Assembly: GCF_026626335.1 (NCBI RefSeq)
Contig: NZ_JAPNTZ010000017.1
Coordinates: 1-64,000, forward strand
Source of the DNA: Paractinoplanes pyxinae
GTDB lineage: Bacteria > Actinomycetota > Actinomycetes > Mycobacteriales > Micromonosporaceae
Length of the DNA: 64,000 nt
Direction of reading: 5' to 3'
A model generated the notes under the pieces. That model saw only the letters and a list, made by a program, of their open reading frames with translations, had not been told where the DNA came from and ran no database searches. Both the position numbers and the translations under genes were made by a program. The stretch's first letter is position 1. The number at the start of each line of letters is the position of its first letter. Positions 54,282-64,000 of the stretch are shown piece after piece.

Positions 54282-54956
54282 TCAGACGGTGACGGCAGTG
54301 GAGCCGTACAGCCTGTCAAGAAACTCTTCGGGGCAGTCGCGGAGGTTTTCCAGGCGGCCGGCGGACAGCGCCCGGTAGGTGAGTTCCGCTGCTTCCTCGA
54401 GGTTGCGGGCGCGTTTGTGCGCCAGCTCGATCGTGTCGCCCATCACGACACAGCCGTGCTGACTGAGCACCAGGCAATCGGTGCCGTCGGCGGCCATCGC
54501 GGCGGTCAGGGCGGCCAGCTCGGTCGTGCCGGGGAGCCGGAACGGCACCGTCGACACACGACGCAGGTAGTACGCGTGGTCGGTGGTGACGATCCGGACG
54601 TGCTCACCCATCGCATCGAGCAGGAGTGCGGTCTGCGGATGCAGGTGGATGATGGCGTTGACGTCCGGTCGGGCTCGATACAGCGCCAGGTGCAGCGCCA
54701 GTTCGCTCGTCGGCTGGATCGCGGGCGGTGGAATGTTGCCCACCGCCGCGGGCGAGCCGTCCGAGATCCGTACGGCCGCGAACGTGGTCCGGCTCAGCCG
54801 GCCCAGCCACGAGCCGCTGCCGGTGACCCAGATCGCGTCCTCGTCGGGGATACGGGCGGAGAGGTTCCCGCCCGACCCGGCGACCAAGCCGGCCTGGACG
54901 ACGTCGAAACCCACGAACGCGAGCTGGTCACGCAGATCGCCGTGGACGTAATTCAC
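54282..54956 (-). CDS. class II aldolase/adducin-family protein (fuculose-phosphate aldolase-like)
   Basis: 224 aa. Zinc/active-site pattern: AGSGGNLSARI, PTSELALHLALYRARPDVNAIIHLHP (catalytic Glu and HxH) and LSQHGCVVMGDTIELA (third His). Such enzymes cleave or epimerise sugar phosphates such as L-fuculose 1-phosphate. ATG 54956. It lies 111 bp downstream of the ArsR gene in the same direction, with a hairpin between them. Substrate not predictable. Confidence 0.88.
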   Translation of the reverse strand: MNYVHGDLRDQLAFVGFDVVQAGLVAGSGGNLSARIPDEDAIWVTGSGSWLGRLSRTTFAAVRISDGSPAAVGNIPPPAIQPTSELALHLALYRARPDVNAIIHLHPQTALLLDAMGEHVRIVTTDHAYYLRRVSTVPFRLPGTTELAALTAAMAADGTDCLVLSQHGCVVMGDTIELAHKRARNLEEAAELTYRALSAGRLENLRDCPEEFLDRLYGSTAVTV

Positions 54957-55007
54957 CCGTTACTCCTGAAGGTCCTGGGGGGTGGACTGGAGGAGGAGAG
55001 GTCTGCT

Positions 55008-55048
55008 GCCTGGCGTCACGCCCCGCGTGATTGCCGGTGACGCCAGGC
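55008..55048 (-). terminator. hairpin between arsR and aldolase genes
   Basis: 12-bp perfect arms GCCTGGCGTCAC/GTGACGCCAGGC with a 17-nt loop; terminates arsR or attenuates into the aldolase gene. Confidence 0.65.
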
Positions 55049-55067
55049 GATTCCCTGAGCGAAGCGG

Positions 55068-55445
55068 TCAGCGCGCCTTCTTGGTGGCCCGCTTGCGAGG
55101 CGGGGTCAGCAGGTCGGCGATGGTCGCGATGGCGGTCGGCACCAGGCGGTAGTAGGCCCACACGCCTCGCTTCTCCCGCTCGAGCAGGCCCGCCTCGGTC
55201 AGGATCCGCAGGTGGTGGCTCACCGTCGGCTGCGACAGACCCAGCGGAGCGGTCAGGTCGCAGACACAGGCTTCGCCGTCCGTCGCGGACTGGATAAGGC
55301 TGAGCAGCCGAAGCCGGGCCGGGTCGGCCAGTGCCTTCAGCACTCCCGCCAGCCGCTCGGCGTCGGCACGTTCAATAGGCTCGCCGGCAAGCGGCGAGAT
55401 CTGAGGCATTGTCATTTCCGCCAACGCAGTTCCCACGATCTCCAT
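55068..55445 (-). CDS. ArsR/SmtB-family metalloregulator-like repressor
   Basis: 125 aa. Winged helix: LKALADPARLRLLSLIQ, then CVCDLTAPLGLSQPTVSHHLRILTEAGLLEREKRGVWAYYRL. The CVC pair at the start of the recognition region is the alpha-3 site that binds arsenite/antimonite in classical ArsR; a third Cys is not obvious. No arsenic efflux or reductase gene is nearby. The tail is Lys/Arg-rich (PPRKRATKKAR). ATG 55445; ATG 55415 or 55409 are alternatives. Confidence 0.9.
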   Translation of the reverse strand: MEIVGTALAEMTMPQISPLAGEPIERADAERLAGVLKALADPARLRLLSLIQSATDGEACVCDLTAPLGLSQPTVSHHLRILTEAGLLEREKRGVWAYYRLVPTAIATIADLLTPPRKRATKKAR

Positions 55446-55502
55446 CCTTCCACCAACTGCATCGATTCTCCTGCATGTGCGCAGGAACGAACCGGCTAAC
55501 TT

Positions 55503-55898
55503 TCAGGCCGTAAGGCCGACGTCGATCACCGGGACGGTCGATCGGGAGTGGCCGGCAACCCGAGCCTCCGATGCAACCGATACCGCCGTACCGACTTCGG
55601 TCTCTGCCTCCTGCAACGCCTCAGCCGCCATGAGGACGCTGCCCATCTGTGTCGAGGTCTCGATCCCCGCCCCGGGAGTGAGACGCCCCACATTGGCAAT
55701 TCCTCGATCCATTCTGGGTGGCTGATCCGATTCGCCCGGGGCCCGCACCCGCCCCGAGGTCTTCATCTCGCCACCCTGTGTGCTCTTCCGGACCGGGCGG
55801 CCCGGCACCGGAAGTTCACGACCCGATGAAAGCACGGCGCCACGCTGCGCGACGGGCAATTCAGTGATGAATTTACGCAGGTCGTGCCGTGCTTGCAT
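55503..55898 (-). CDS. doubtful hypothetical protein
   Basis: 131 aa from ATG 55898, no recognised domain, with less GC-biased third positions than neighbours. The middle (TSTQMGSVLMAAEALQEAETEVGTAVSVASEA) could be helical. It may be a horizontally acquired or decaying gene, or chance. Confidence 0.3.
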   Translation of the reverse strand: MQARHDLRKFITELPVAQRGAVLSSGRELPVPGRPVRKSTQGGEMKTSGRVRAPGESDQPPRMDRGIANVGRLTPGAGIETSTQMGSVLMAAEALQEAETEVGTAVSVASEARVAGHSRSTVPVIDVGLTA

Positions 55899-56458
55899 GC
55901 ATCGAGCGTACTTGCTGGAACGAAACCGGAACCTTTCGCCCTGGCAGTGCGCAACGTAACTATTGACGCACAGCATTGGGTCGATCTAAAAAGAAACCTT
56001 ACAGATGTGGCGGTCCCTTTCGCCCGAAGCCGGGAACATCGATGCAGCTCAAAGCTCCTATGCCGCGGGTCACATGACGGTCGGCCGACAGATCACCCGG
56101 TCGAGGGGCTGAGAAGGTGCTGTGAATCGCGCCGACGGACGTTTACCCATCCAGCGAAAAACCCCCTCCGACTGGCCGTGGCGCGCTATCCGGACAGTCG
56201 ATTGAGCGACATAGCTGGATGACAAACTTACCCGTTCGGGTGACCCATACCCATCAATGTGAGGGGGTCACGCCATCAATATGAGGGGGTAACTGACCGG
56301 TAACAACACGGCCGCCCCCTGTCCGGAACTCATCATGCGACTGGGCCCACACCGACGCGCACCCGGGGTCGCGCCTTCGAATGAGGCGCCGCCGCTCCGA
56401 ACTGGGGACTGAAGCCCCGAATCCGCCCGGAAACGGCCGGCGGCATCCGTCGCGTCCT
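55899..56458. other. gene-poor gap
   Basis: About 560 bp with no convincing coding frame. It contains an A/T-richer patch near 55955-56010 and a tandem direct repeat at 56251-56290 (separate entry). Confidence 0.5.
56251..56290. repeat. two 18-bp direct repeats with 22-bp period
   Basis: CCATCAAT-G/A-TGAGGGGGT at 56251-56268 and again at 56273-56290, differing at one base. The 22-bp spacing (two helical turns) suits a regulator or an operator pair. No gene starts within 300 bp on either strand that clearly uses it. Confidence 0.55.
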
Positions 56459-57916
56459 TTACTTGTTATCCGTCATCTGTTCCGGGGCCGGCGGCTGAAC
56501 TTCCGCCGGCAGGTGTTCGACCGACGGCTGGCTCGCGGACGGCTGCTCCGTGGGCGGCTGGCTCGCGGCCGACGGGTTCGTGGACGGCCGGTCCGCGGGC
56601 GGCTGATCCCCGGACGGTCGCGGGTCTGTGGTGGGCGCCGGCTCCGAGGAGCGCTGGTGGTCCGAAGCCTGGTGGATCGGCGACGGCTGCTCGGGCGCGG
56701 CCGGCGCCTCCCCGGTTGCCGGGTGGTCGCTGGCGGGGCGGGCGTACGGGGAGTTGGGGTCGGCCGGCGGGTGCTGGGCGGACGAGGGCTGTACGAAAGC
56801 CGGAGGCGTGAACGCCGCATCCGGTGCGTGGCCGGCGGGCCGGGCGTAGGGCGACGGGCCGGCCTGCTCGGAGCCGGGCTGAGCCGCCGACGGGTGAGCC
56901 GCGCCGGGCGGCAGGCCGTAGCCGGGAGCGGGCGGGTATGCGCCGCCCGGAGAGCCGGTCGGAGCGTTATAACCCGCGGCAGCCGGCTGGCCCGCCGGTG
57001 ATGGCAACCCCGAGGTGGGGTAGGCCGAGGACGGGTAGGCGACGCCGGGCTGACAGGAGGCAGGGTACGCCGACGATGGGTAGGCAGCGTCGGGCTGACC
57101 GGGAGCGGGGTACGCCGACGACGGATAGGCAGCGTCGGGCTGACCGGGGGCGGCGTAAGCGCCGCCGGGCTGACCGAGCGCGGGATACGCCGACGACGGG
57201 TAAGCGCCCCCAGGCTGACCAAGCGCGGGATACGCCGACGACGGGTAGGCGCCGGCGGCCTGGCCGGGCGCGGCGTTGGCGGGGATGCCGTAGGACGGCG
57301 TGCCGTAGGACGGCTGCGGGGCCGAGGGGGCAGCCGGGCGGCGGAAGAACGCACGCGGGGCCGTCAGGACGAGCACGCCGACCAGGGCGTAGCCGAGGAT
57401 CTGGGCGATCGACAGGCCGGCGTTAGTGCCGATCCAGCCGTCGGGGTAGGCGTCGCTCAGCTGGGCGCCCAACGACCACGGCGCCGAGTTTCCGCTGCGC
57501 TGGGCGGCGAGCGTCAACACGGCCGCCGTGCCGCCCAGGATGCCCAGGATGCTGACGACCAGCGCGGCGATGCGGGCGGCGTTGCTGCCGCGGCGCAGGG
57601 ACAGGCCCACCACCACGAACAGCGCGAACGCGATCACGGCGAGGGCCAGCGCGATCGCCGCGCCGAGCCAGACGACGGCCACGTAGTACTCCGGGTCGCT
57701 GTCGCCGGTGAAGCTGCGGGACGCCGGCACGGCCGTCACCTCGCGGAAGCGGCTGACCGTGCCGGGCACGATCGCCACCGTCGCGATGGCGTAGACCAGG
57801 CCGACCCCGGCCATCAGCCACAGCAGGGCGGCGGCGAACGTCACGGCGGGCGGCCGGCCCGCCGGCGACGCCGGTGGCGTGGTGGCGATCGGCGGCGGCT
57901 GGACTGGGTACGACAT
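56459..57916 (-). CDS. four-helix membrane protein with repetitive Pro-rich tail
   Basis: 485 aa. Helices at about 26-50, 79-105, 117-138 and 168-190. From residue 191 to the end the protein is Pro/Ser/Ala-rich and probably cytoplasmic, including six imperfect AYPSSAYP-x-x-GQP units at 223-305 and a run of DxRPS/QPP units to the C-terminus. No enzyme motif. Tandem with a paralogue at 57988. One repeat carries an isolated Cys (ASCQP). ATG 57916. Confidence 0.85.
   Translation of the reverse strand: MSYPVQPPPIATTPPASPAGRPPAVTFAAALLWLMAGVGLVYAIATVAIVPGTVSRFREVTAVPASRSFTGDSDPEYYVAVVWLGAAIALALAVIAFALFVVVGLSLRRGSNAARIAALVVSILGILGGTAAVLTLAAQRSGNSAPWSLGAQLSDAYPDGWIGTNAGLSIAQILGYALVGVLVLTAPRAFFRRPAAPSAPQPSYGTPSYGIPANAAPGQAAGAYPSSAYPALGQPGGAYPSSAYPALGQPGGAYAAPGQPDAAYPSSAYPAPGQPDAAYPSSAYPASCQPGVAYPSSAYPTSGLPSPAGQPAAAGYNAPTGSPGGAYPPAPGYGLPPGAAHPSAAQPGSEQAGPSPYARPAGHAPDAAFTPPAFVQPSSAQHPPADPNSPYARPASDHPATGEAPAAPEQPSPIHQASDHQRSSEPAPTTDPRPSGDQPPADRPSTNPSAASQPPTEQPSASQPSVEHLPAEVQPPAPEQMTDNK
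57002..57250 (-). repeat. coding minisatellite, ~45-bp units
   Basis: Near-identical blocks encoding AYPSSAYP-A-x-GQP, with shorter interruptions, inside the membrane protein gene. Copy number likely varies between strains. Confidence 0.75.
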
Positions 57917-57987
57917 CGACGACTCCCCGCGGTGATCCGTTGCGCCGAACCTACCCGGGAGCGGGCGCGAGCGGGGTGCGAACCCCG

Positions 57988-58917
57988 TCAGGCCGGATCG
58001 GACGGCGGCTTCGGCGGCTGGTCACGGTCGTCGCCGGACGACGGAGGGTTGGTCGGCGGCGCGAACGGGTCGGAGGCCGGCGGGAACGAGGAGCCCGGCG
58101 GCGGCCCGGACTGACCCGGGTACGACGGCAACCCCGGCGCCGGCTGACCCGGCTGACCCTGCTGCCCGGGGTAAGACGGCCCGGACGCCTGGCCGGGATA
58201 GGGCTGAGCCGGGTAGGACGGCCCAGACGAAGGCTGCCCCGGGTAGGGCTGAGACGGGTAGGACGGCCCCGACGACGGCTGCCCCGGGTAGGGCGGATAT
58301 CCCGGCTGCCCGTAGCCGGCCGGCGGGTACGGCATCGACGGGTCCCAGGCGGCGGCCGCCGGCTTGCGGAAGAATTCGTTGGCGGCGGGCAGCGCGAGCA
58401 GGATGACCGTGCCGAGAATCGCCAGCAGCGCGAGCACCGACAGCGTTGTGTTGGACGCCGAGTACCAAGACGGAAGCGCGTCCTCGAGCCGGCTCTGCAC
58501 CTCGGCCTCGGAGGGCCCGCCGGTTGTCGTGCCGGTGCCGACCGAGCTGGTCAACGCCGTACTGCCCAAGCTGGCGCCGAAGCAGCAGAGCGAGATGCCG
58601 CCGATCACCCAGGTGACGATGCGCGCCGGGTTCTTGCCCCGGCTGTCGAACACCGCCAGGACGGCGAACCCGATGCCGATCAGCAGGTTGACCACCGCCC
58701 CGCCGATGAAGACGACGCCGACGACCGATTCCGCGCCCTCGGCCTCGGTGCCGGCGTAGACGTCGCGGATCGCGTCGGTGAGCCGCCCGGAGATCGCGAA
58801 GGTGGTCAGCGCGTTGATCACCTGGATGACGGCCACCACGTAGAGCAGGTAGACCGCCACGGTGACGACCGTCGGCCGCGGCCGGGCTTCGGGTGCCGAA
58901 AAACCTGGAACGGTCAC
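57988..58917 (-). CDS. membrane protein with Pro/Gln-rich tail, paralogue of the previous gene
   Basis: 309 aa from GTG 58917, which has GGGGGG 6 nt upstream; ATG 58941 has none. Four hydrophobic segments (VVTVAVYLLYVVAVIQVINALT; VVGVVFIGGAVVNLLIGIGF; IVTWVIGGISLCCFGASLG; LSVLALLAILGTVILLAL), then a tail of YPGQPSSGPSYP units. Same layout as its neighbour, so a local duplication with divergent repeat sequence. Function unknown. Confidence 0.85.
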   Translation of the reverse strand: MTVPGFSAPEARPRPTVVTVAVYLLYVVAVIQVINALTTFAISGRLTDAIRDVYAGTEAEGAESVVGVVFIGGAVVNLLIGIGFAVLAVFDSRGKNPARIVTWVIGGISLCCFGASLGSTALTSSVGTGTTTGGPSEAEVQSRLEDALPSWYSASNTTLSVLALLAILGTVILLALPAANEFFRKPAAAAWDPSMPYPPAGYGQPGYPPYPGQPSSGPSYPSQPYPGQPSSGPSYPAQPYPGQASGPSYPGQQGQPGQPAPGLPSYPGQSGPPPGSSFPPASDPFAPPTNPPSSGDDRDQPPKPPSDPA

Positions 58918-59266
58918 AATGCCCCCCAAAACTTGATCCATTCACGGTATCGGGCGGCCGCCAACTGCGCGACCGGGCCGCGCAGCCGGGCAAACTATGG
59001 CAACATCGGCCGACGATGCCCGATATATCCATAAATAGGTCGCTCGTTCAGGGGGCGACACGGGTAGGCCGTGATCTCTACACTTTCGTCCGTGGCATCG
59101 ACGCGGCAGCACCAGCCTCCCGCGATGCCCCCTGCCCGCACGAGTCGCCCGCCCCGCGTAAAGAGCGCCTGGGCCGAGGCAGACCGTCGCCGGGCAAGAG
59201 TCCCGTTACGCCGGCCGCGTGACCACACCGCGGCGGCCCCAAACCTGTTAAGGACCGGTGAGTCCC
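58918..59266. other. intergenic region without a clear gene
   Basis: 349 bp. It holds an A/T-rich block near 59021-59038 (GATATATCCATAAATAGG) that could be a promoter for the short gene at 59267. No other supported feature. Confidence 0.45.
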
Positions 59267-59443
59267 ATGCCCCACGCCGACACTCTGACCGTCGTTCACC
59301 ATGACGACACGAGGACCCGATTCAAAGACGTCCGATATCAGCTCCACCGCGACGGCATCCGGATCTGGTCCGACGAGGGAGAGCAGGTCGTCACCGACGT
59401 CCTGCTGACGCACGCTTACCGGCAGCGGCCGGCCACAACTTAA
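59267..59443 (+). CDS. small hypothetical protein
   Basis: 58 aa (HDDTRTRFKDVRYQLHRDGIRIWSDEGEQVV), soluble and beta-rich in appearance. ATG 59267. Ends four bases before the clpB-shared terminator. Unrecognised family but with gene-like codon use. Confidence 0.6.
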   Translation: MPHADTLTVVHHDDTRTRFKDVRYQLHRDGIRIWSDEGEQVVTDVLLTHAYRQRPATT

Positions 59444-59446
59444 GAG

Positions 59447-59477
59447 AGAGGTCCCGGGCGAAAAGCCCGGGACCTCT
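59447..59477. terminator. bidirectional terminator shared with clpB
   Basis: 13-bp arms AGAGGTCCCGGGC/GCCCGGGACCTCT around a GAAAA loop between convergent genes. Confidence 0.9.
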
Positions 59478-59483
59478 TCGCAT

Positions 59484-62075
<2,592 letters not shown>

Positions 62076-62103
62076 GTGCTCCCCTGATCGAACCCGACCG
62101 AGA

Positions 62104-62124
62104 CTTGAGCGTACTCAACTCAAC
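62104..62124. promoter_or_regulatory. HAIR-like HspR operator upstream of clpB
   Basis: CTTGAGC-N7-ACTCAAC on the plus strand, equivalent to GTTGAGT-N7-GCTCAAG on the clpB strand. It matches the HspR-associated inverted repeat CTTGAGT-N7-ACTCAAG at 6 of 7 bases in each arm, with the exact 7-bp spacer. Confidence 0.8.
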
Positions 62125-62217
62125 TCTATGCCGGGGCCGCCACCGCGACAACGTCAGGTCGTGATGGTGGCCACGAGCCCCGGCAACGAGGGCGGACCAC
62201 CCGTAACGTAGGGAATC

Positions 62218-63444
62218 ATGGCCGTTCCACCGACGGCGCACGGCTCGATGTCGCGGCGCCTGCTCCCGCTCGCCCTCATCTTCATCGCCGTCGGGATAGG
62301 CACCTCGTTCGTCGGGCCGTTTATGGCCCTGTTCCTCAGCGACGGCGTGCACGCCGGCCCGCTCAAGACCACGATCTTCCTGATCGTCGCGCCGCTCTCC
62401 GGCGTGGTCGTGTCGTGGCTGGTCGGGCGGCTGTCCGACCGTCGTCCCATCCGCCGCAAGCTGCTGCTGTCGGCCGCGCTGGCCGGCATGGCCGGGGCGG
62501 TGCTGACCGCCTTCGTGCGCGACTACTGGGTGTTGCTCGCGGTCACCGTCACGCTGACGTCGCTGGCCGGGGCCCTTTTCCCGCAGAGCTTCGCGTACGC
62601 CCGGCAGGTGCTGCAGCAGGGCGACCCCAGCCGAGCAGCCATGGGCATCAGCACGTTGCGCATGCTGTTCTCAGTCGCCTGGGTGGCCGGGCCCCCGCTG
62701 GCCGCGCTCCTGCTCGCCCAGCGCGGCTTCGCCTACACGTACGGCCTGGTCGCGATCATGTACGGGCTGGCCGCGGTGATCGTCTACCGCTGGCTGCCCG
62801 AGGTCACCGCGCCGGCCGGTCACACCGAGCAGGTCGAGGCGGACGTGCCCGAGGCGCCCCGGTCGGCCATCTTCCTGCTGGTCGCCGGGTTCACCGTCGT
62901 GCAGACCGCGATGACGCTGGGCGTGCAGGCGATGCCGCTGTTCGTCAGCACCGAGCTGGGCGGCTCGGTGAGCGGGGCCGGCCTGATCCTGGGGCTGTGC
63001 GCGGCCCTCGAGATCCCGCTGCTGCTCGGCTTCGGCGTGCTCGGCGCCCGGCTGCCGCTGCGCTCGCTCATCCTCGTCGGCGTGGTCTTCGGCATCGCGT
63101 ACCAGGCGGTCGCGGTCACCGCCGGCTCGGTGTGGGTGCTGGCGGCGGCCCAGCTGCTCAACGCCGCGTTCATCGCGGCCGTCGGGGGCCTCAGCATCAC
63201 GTACATGCAGGACCTGATGCCCGGTCACCACGGGCGGGCCACCACCATGGTCACCAACACCTTCCCGATCGGCCAGATCCTTGCCGCGCCGGCGTTCGGC
63301 CTGGCCCAGCAGTTCGACTACCGGCTCGCGTACGGGATCAATTTGGGCCTGTCCGTGCTGGGGCTGCTGCTGATCCTGGCCGCCCGTACGAAGCGGCGTG
63401 TCCCGGAAGAGCGGCGTGAGGCCATGCTGAGCGGAAGCGTGTGA
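62218..63444 (+). CDS. MFS transporter, sugar-efflux (SetA/SotB-like) type
   Basis: 408 aa, twelve hydrophobic helices. N-terminal LALIFIAVGIGTSFVGPFMALFLSDGVHAGPLKTTIF and the loop LVGRLSDRRPIRRKLL are the MFS A-motif region seen in sugar efflux transporters. ATG 62218. Divergent from clpB across ~140 bp that also holds the HAIR. Substrate unknown, possibly sugars or drugs. Confidence 0.88.
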   Translation: MAVPPTAHGSMSRRLLPLALIFIAVGIGTSFVGPFMALFLSDGVHAGPLKTTIFLIVAPLSGVVVSWLVGRLSDRRPIRRKLLLSAALAGMAGAVLTAFVRDYWVLLAVTVTLTSLAGALFPQSFAYARQVLQQGDPSRAAMGISTLRMLFSVAWVAGPPLAALLLAQRGFAYTYGLVAIMYGLAAVIVYRWLPEVTAPAGHTEQVEADVPEAPRSAIFLLVAGFTVVQTAMTLGVQAMPLFVSTELGGSVSGAGLILGLCAALEIPLLLGFGVLGARLPLRSLILVGVVFGIAYQAVAVTAGSVWVLAAAQLLNAAFIAAVGGLSITYMQDLMPGHHGRATTMVTNTFPIGQILAAPAFGLAQQFDYRLAYGINLGLSVLGLLLILAARTKRRVPEERREAMLSGSV

Positions 63445-63466
63445 CGCCTGCGTTACCGTGGTGATC

Positions 63467-63964
63467 GTGCGTGTACGGGTGGAACAGACTCCGCTGCCGG
63501 GAATCGGTGTCCGGCATGACCTGGTGACGTCGTCCGGGCGTACGGTCGGCGTCGTCTCACACCGCAACGGCCGCCGTGACCTGGTGCTCTACGACGTCGA
63601 CGACCCCGACTCGTGTCTCGCCTCGATCCCGCTGACCGACGACGAGGCCGAGGCCCTGGCCGACGTGCTCGGCGCCTCGCTCATGCTGGGTCAGCTGGCC
63701 GGGCTCCGGCAGCAGGTGGGCGGCCTGCTCACCGAGCAGATCGCCCTGCCCGCCGGCTCGCCCTTCGTGCGGCGCAAGCTGGGTGAGACCCGCACGCGTA
63801 CGCGCACCGGCGCCTCGATCGTGGCGGTGATGCGCGACCGTGAGGTCATTGCCTCGCCCGGCCCCGAGTTCGTCTTCGAGGCGAACGACGTGGTGGTCGC
63901 GGTCGGCACCCGCCAGGGTCTGGACGGCGTGACCGCCATCCTGGCCGGCGACACCGACGACTGA
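63467..63964 (+). CDS. KhtT-like TrkA_C regulatory subunit of a K+(H+) antiporter
   Basis: 165 aa. N-terminal TPLPGIGVRHDLVTSSG, and a C-terminal TrkA_C/RCK-C domain (GASIVAVMRDREVIASPGPEFVFEANDVVVAVGT) that binds a ligand such as c-di-AMP in KhtT. GTG 63467 gives the KhtT-like length; GTG 63458 is possible. GAGGAAG at 63988-63994 looks like the ribosome site of a following gene beyond the window, expected to be the KhtU-type antiporter. Confidence 0.85.
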   Translation: MRVRVEQTPLPGIGVRHDLVTSSGRTVGVVSHRNGRRDLVLYDVDDPDSCLASIPLTDDEAEALADVLGASLMLGQLAGLRQQVGGLLTEQIALPAGSPFVRRKLGETRTRTRTGASIVAVMRDREVIASPGPEFVFEANDVVVAVGTRQGLDGVTAILAGDTDD

Positions 63965-64000
63965 ACCTCCCCGCGGCGGAAAACCCCAGAGGAAGATCAG

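Noticed and set aside
55068..55445. Arsenic resistance operon
   Set aside because: ArsR-like CVC protein is present but no arsB, acr3 or arsC gene is nearby; the downstream gene is a sugar-type aldolase.
57002..57250. Possible CRISPR-like or satellite array
   Set aside because: Repeats are in frame, encode Pro/Tyr/Ser units and have no unique spacers.
59071..59304. Short plus-strand frame before the 58-aa gene
   Set aside because: Arg/Pro/Ala-rich, no ribosome site, overlaps a better gene.

Overview
The window is very GC-rich, with dense GC-ending codons and many GTG starts. Gene content and order point to a filamentous actinomycete of the Micromonosporaceae; Actinoplanes or a close relative is the best guess (inference). 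Supporting signs are a BldC-type developmental regulator beside a branched-chain amino-acid dehydrogenase, DUF3073 and purM; an HspR-type operator before clpB; F420-type and DUF3151 proteins; and a Glu-Asp-Phe tRNA cluster. No insertion sequence, prophage, integrase, rRNA operon or CRISPR array was seen.

Layout. 0-2.4 kb: a DUF2231-Rieske membrane protein divergent from a serine hydrolase. 2.4-2.7 kb: tRNA-Phe, tRNA-Asp and tRNA-Glu on the minus strand. 2.8-9.2 kb: a carotenoid/light block. crtE-crtI-idi-(LitR/CarH-like MerR regulator) run on the minus strand, and crtB-phr (photolyase) run divergently from a 68-bp region holding a 12-bp-period direct repeat. 9.3-21 kb: mixed accessory genes, including an excalibur protein, HAD phosphatase, TDT transporter with LysR regulator, an ECF sigma factor with its DGPF/YCII partner, DUF402, thioesterase, a small protein with 13-residue calcium-type repeats, PrsW, a KptA/Tpt1 RNA 2'-phosphotransferase coupled to a methyltransferase, and an F420/PPOX enzyme. 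21-24 kb: bldC, a conserved hypothetical, a Val/Leu dehydrogenase and DUF3073. 24.2-25.6 kb: a two-gene RiPP locus (radical SAM/SPASM maturase plus a precursor whose C-terminus carries aromatic-x-Asn triplets in exact three-residue register). 25.7-41.1 kb: purine genes purM, purF, purL, purQ, purS, purB, purD and purA, with SCP2-type proteins, a low-complexity membrane protein and an ArsR-MFS pair.

41-47 kb: a degenerate DAG-kinase-like protein, a MinD/ParA-like ATPase, DUF3151, a LOG-like protein and class II fructose-bisphosphate aldolase. 47-54 kb: an LPITG-anchored surface protein, the Hen1-Pnkp RNA repair operon and a DedA protein. 54-59 kb: class II aldolase with ArsR, a gene-poor gap with 22-bp-period repeats, and two related membrane proteins with Pro-rich tails. 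59-64 kb: clpB under a HAIR element, a sugar-efflux-type MFS protein and a KhtT-like regulator at the edge.

How the parts work together. CrtE, CrtB and CrtI would make lycopene-type C40 carotenoid from IPP/DMAPP balanced by Idi, with a B12-type light regulator and photolyase as a photoprotection unit. The pur genes cover most IMP/AMP steps, but purC, purE, purK, purH and purN are absent here. Hen1, Pnkp and KptA are all RNA end-processing enzymes. The most interesting locus is the cyclophane-type RiPP pair at 24.2-25.6 kb, sitting inside otherwise conserved chromosomal gene order. Family names were assigned by reading motifs; no database search was possible.
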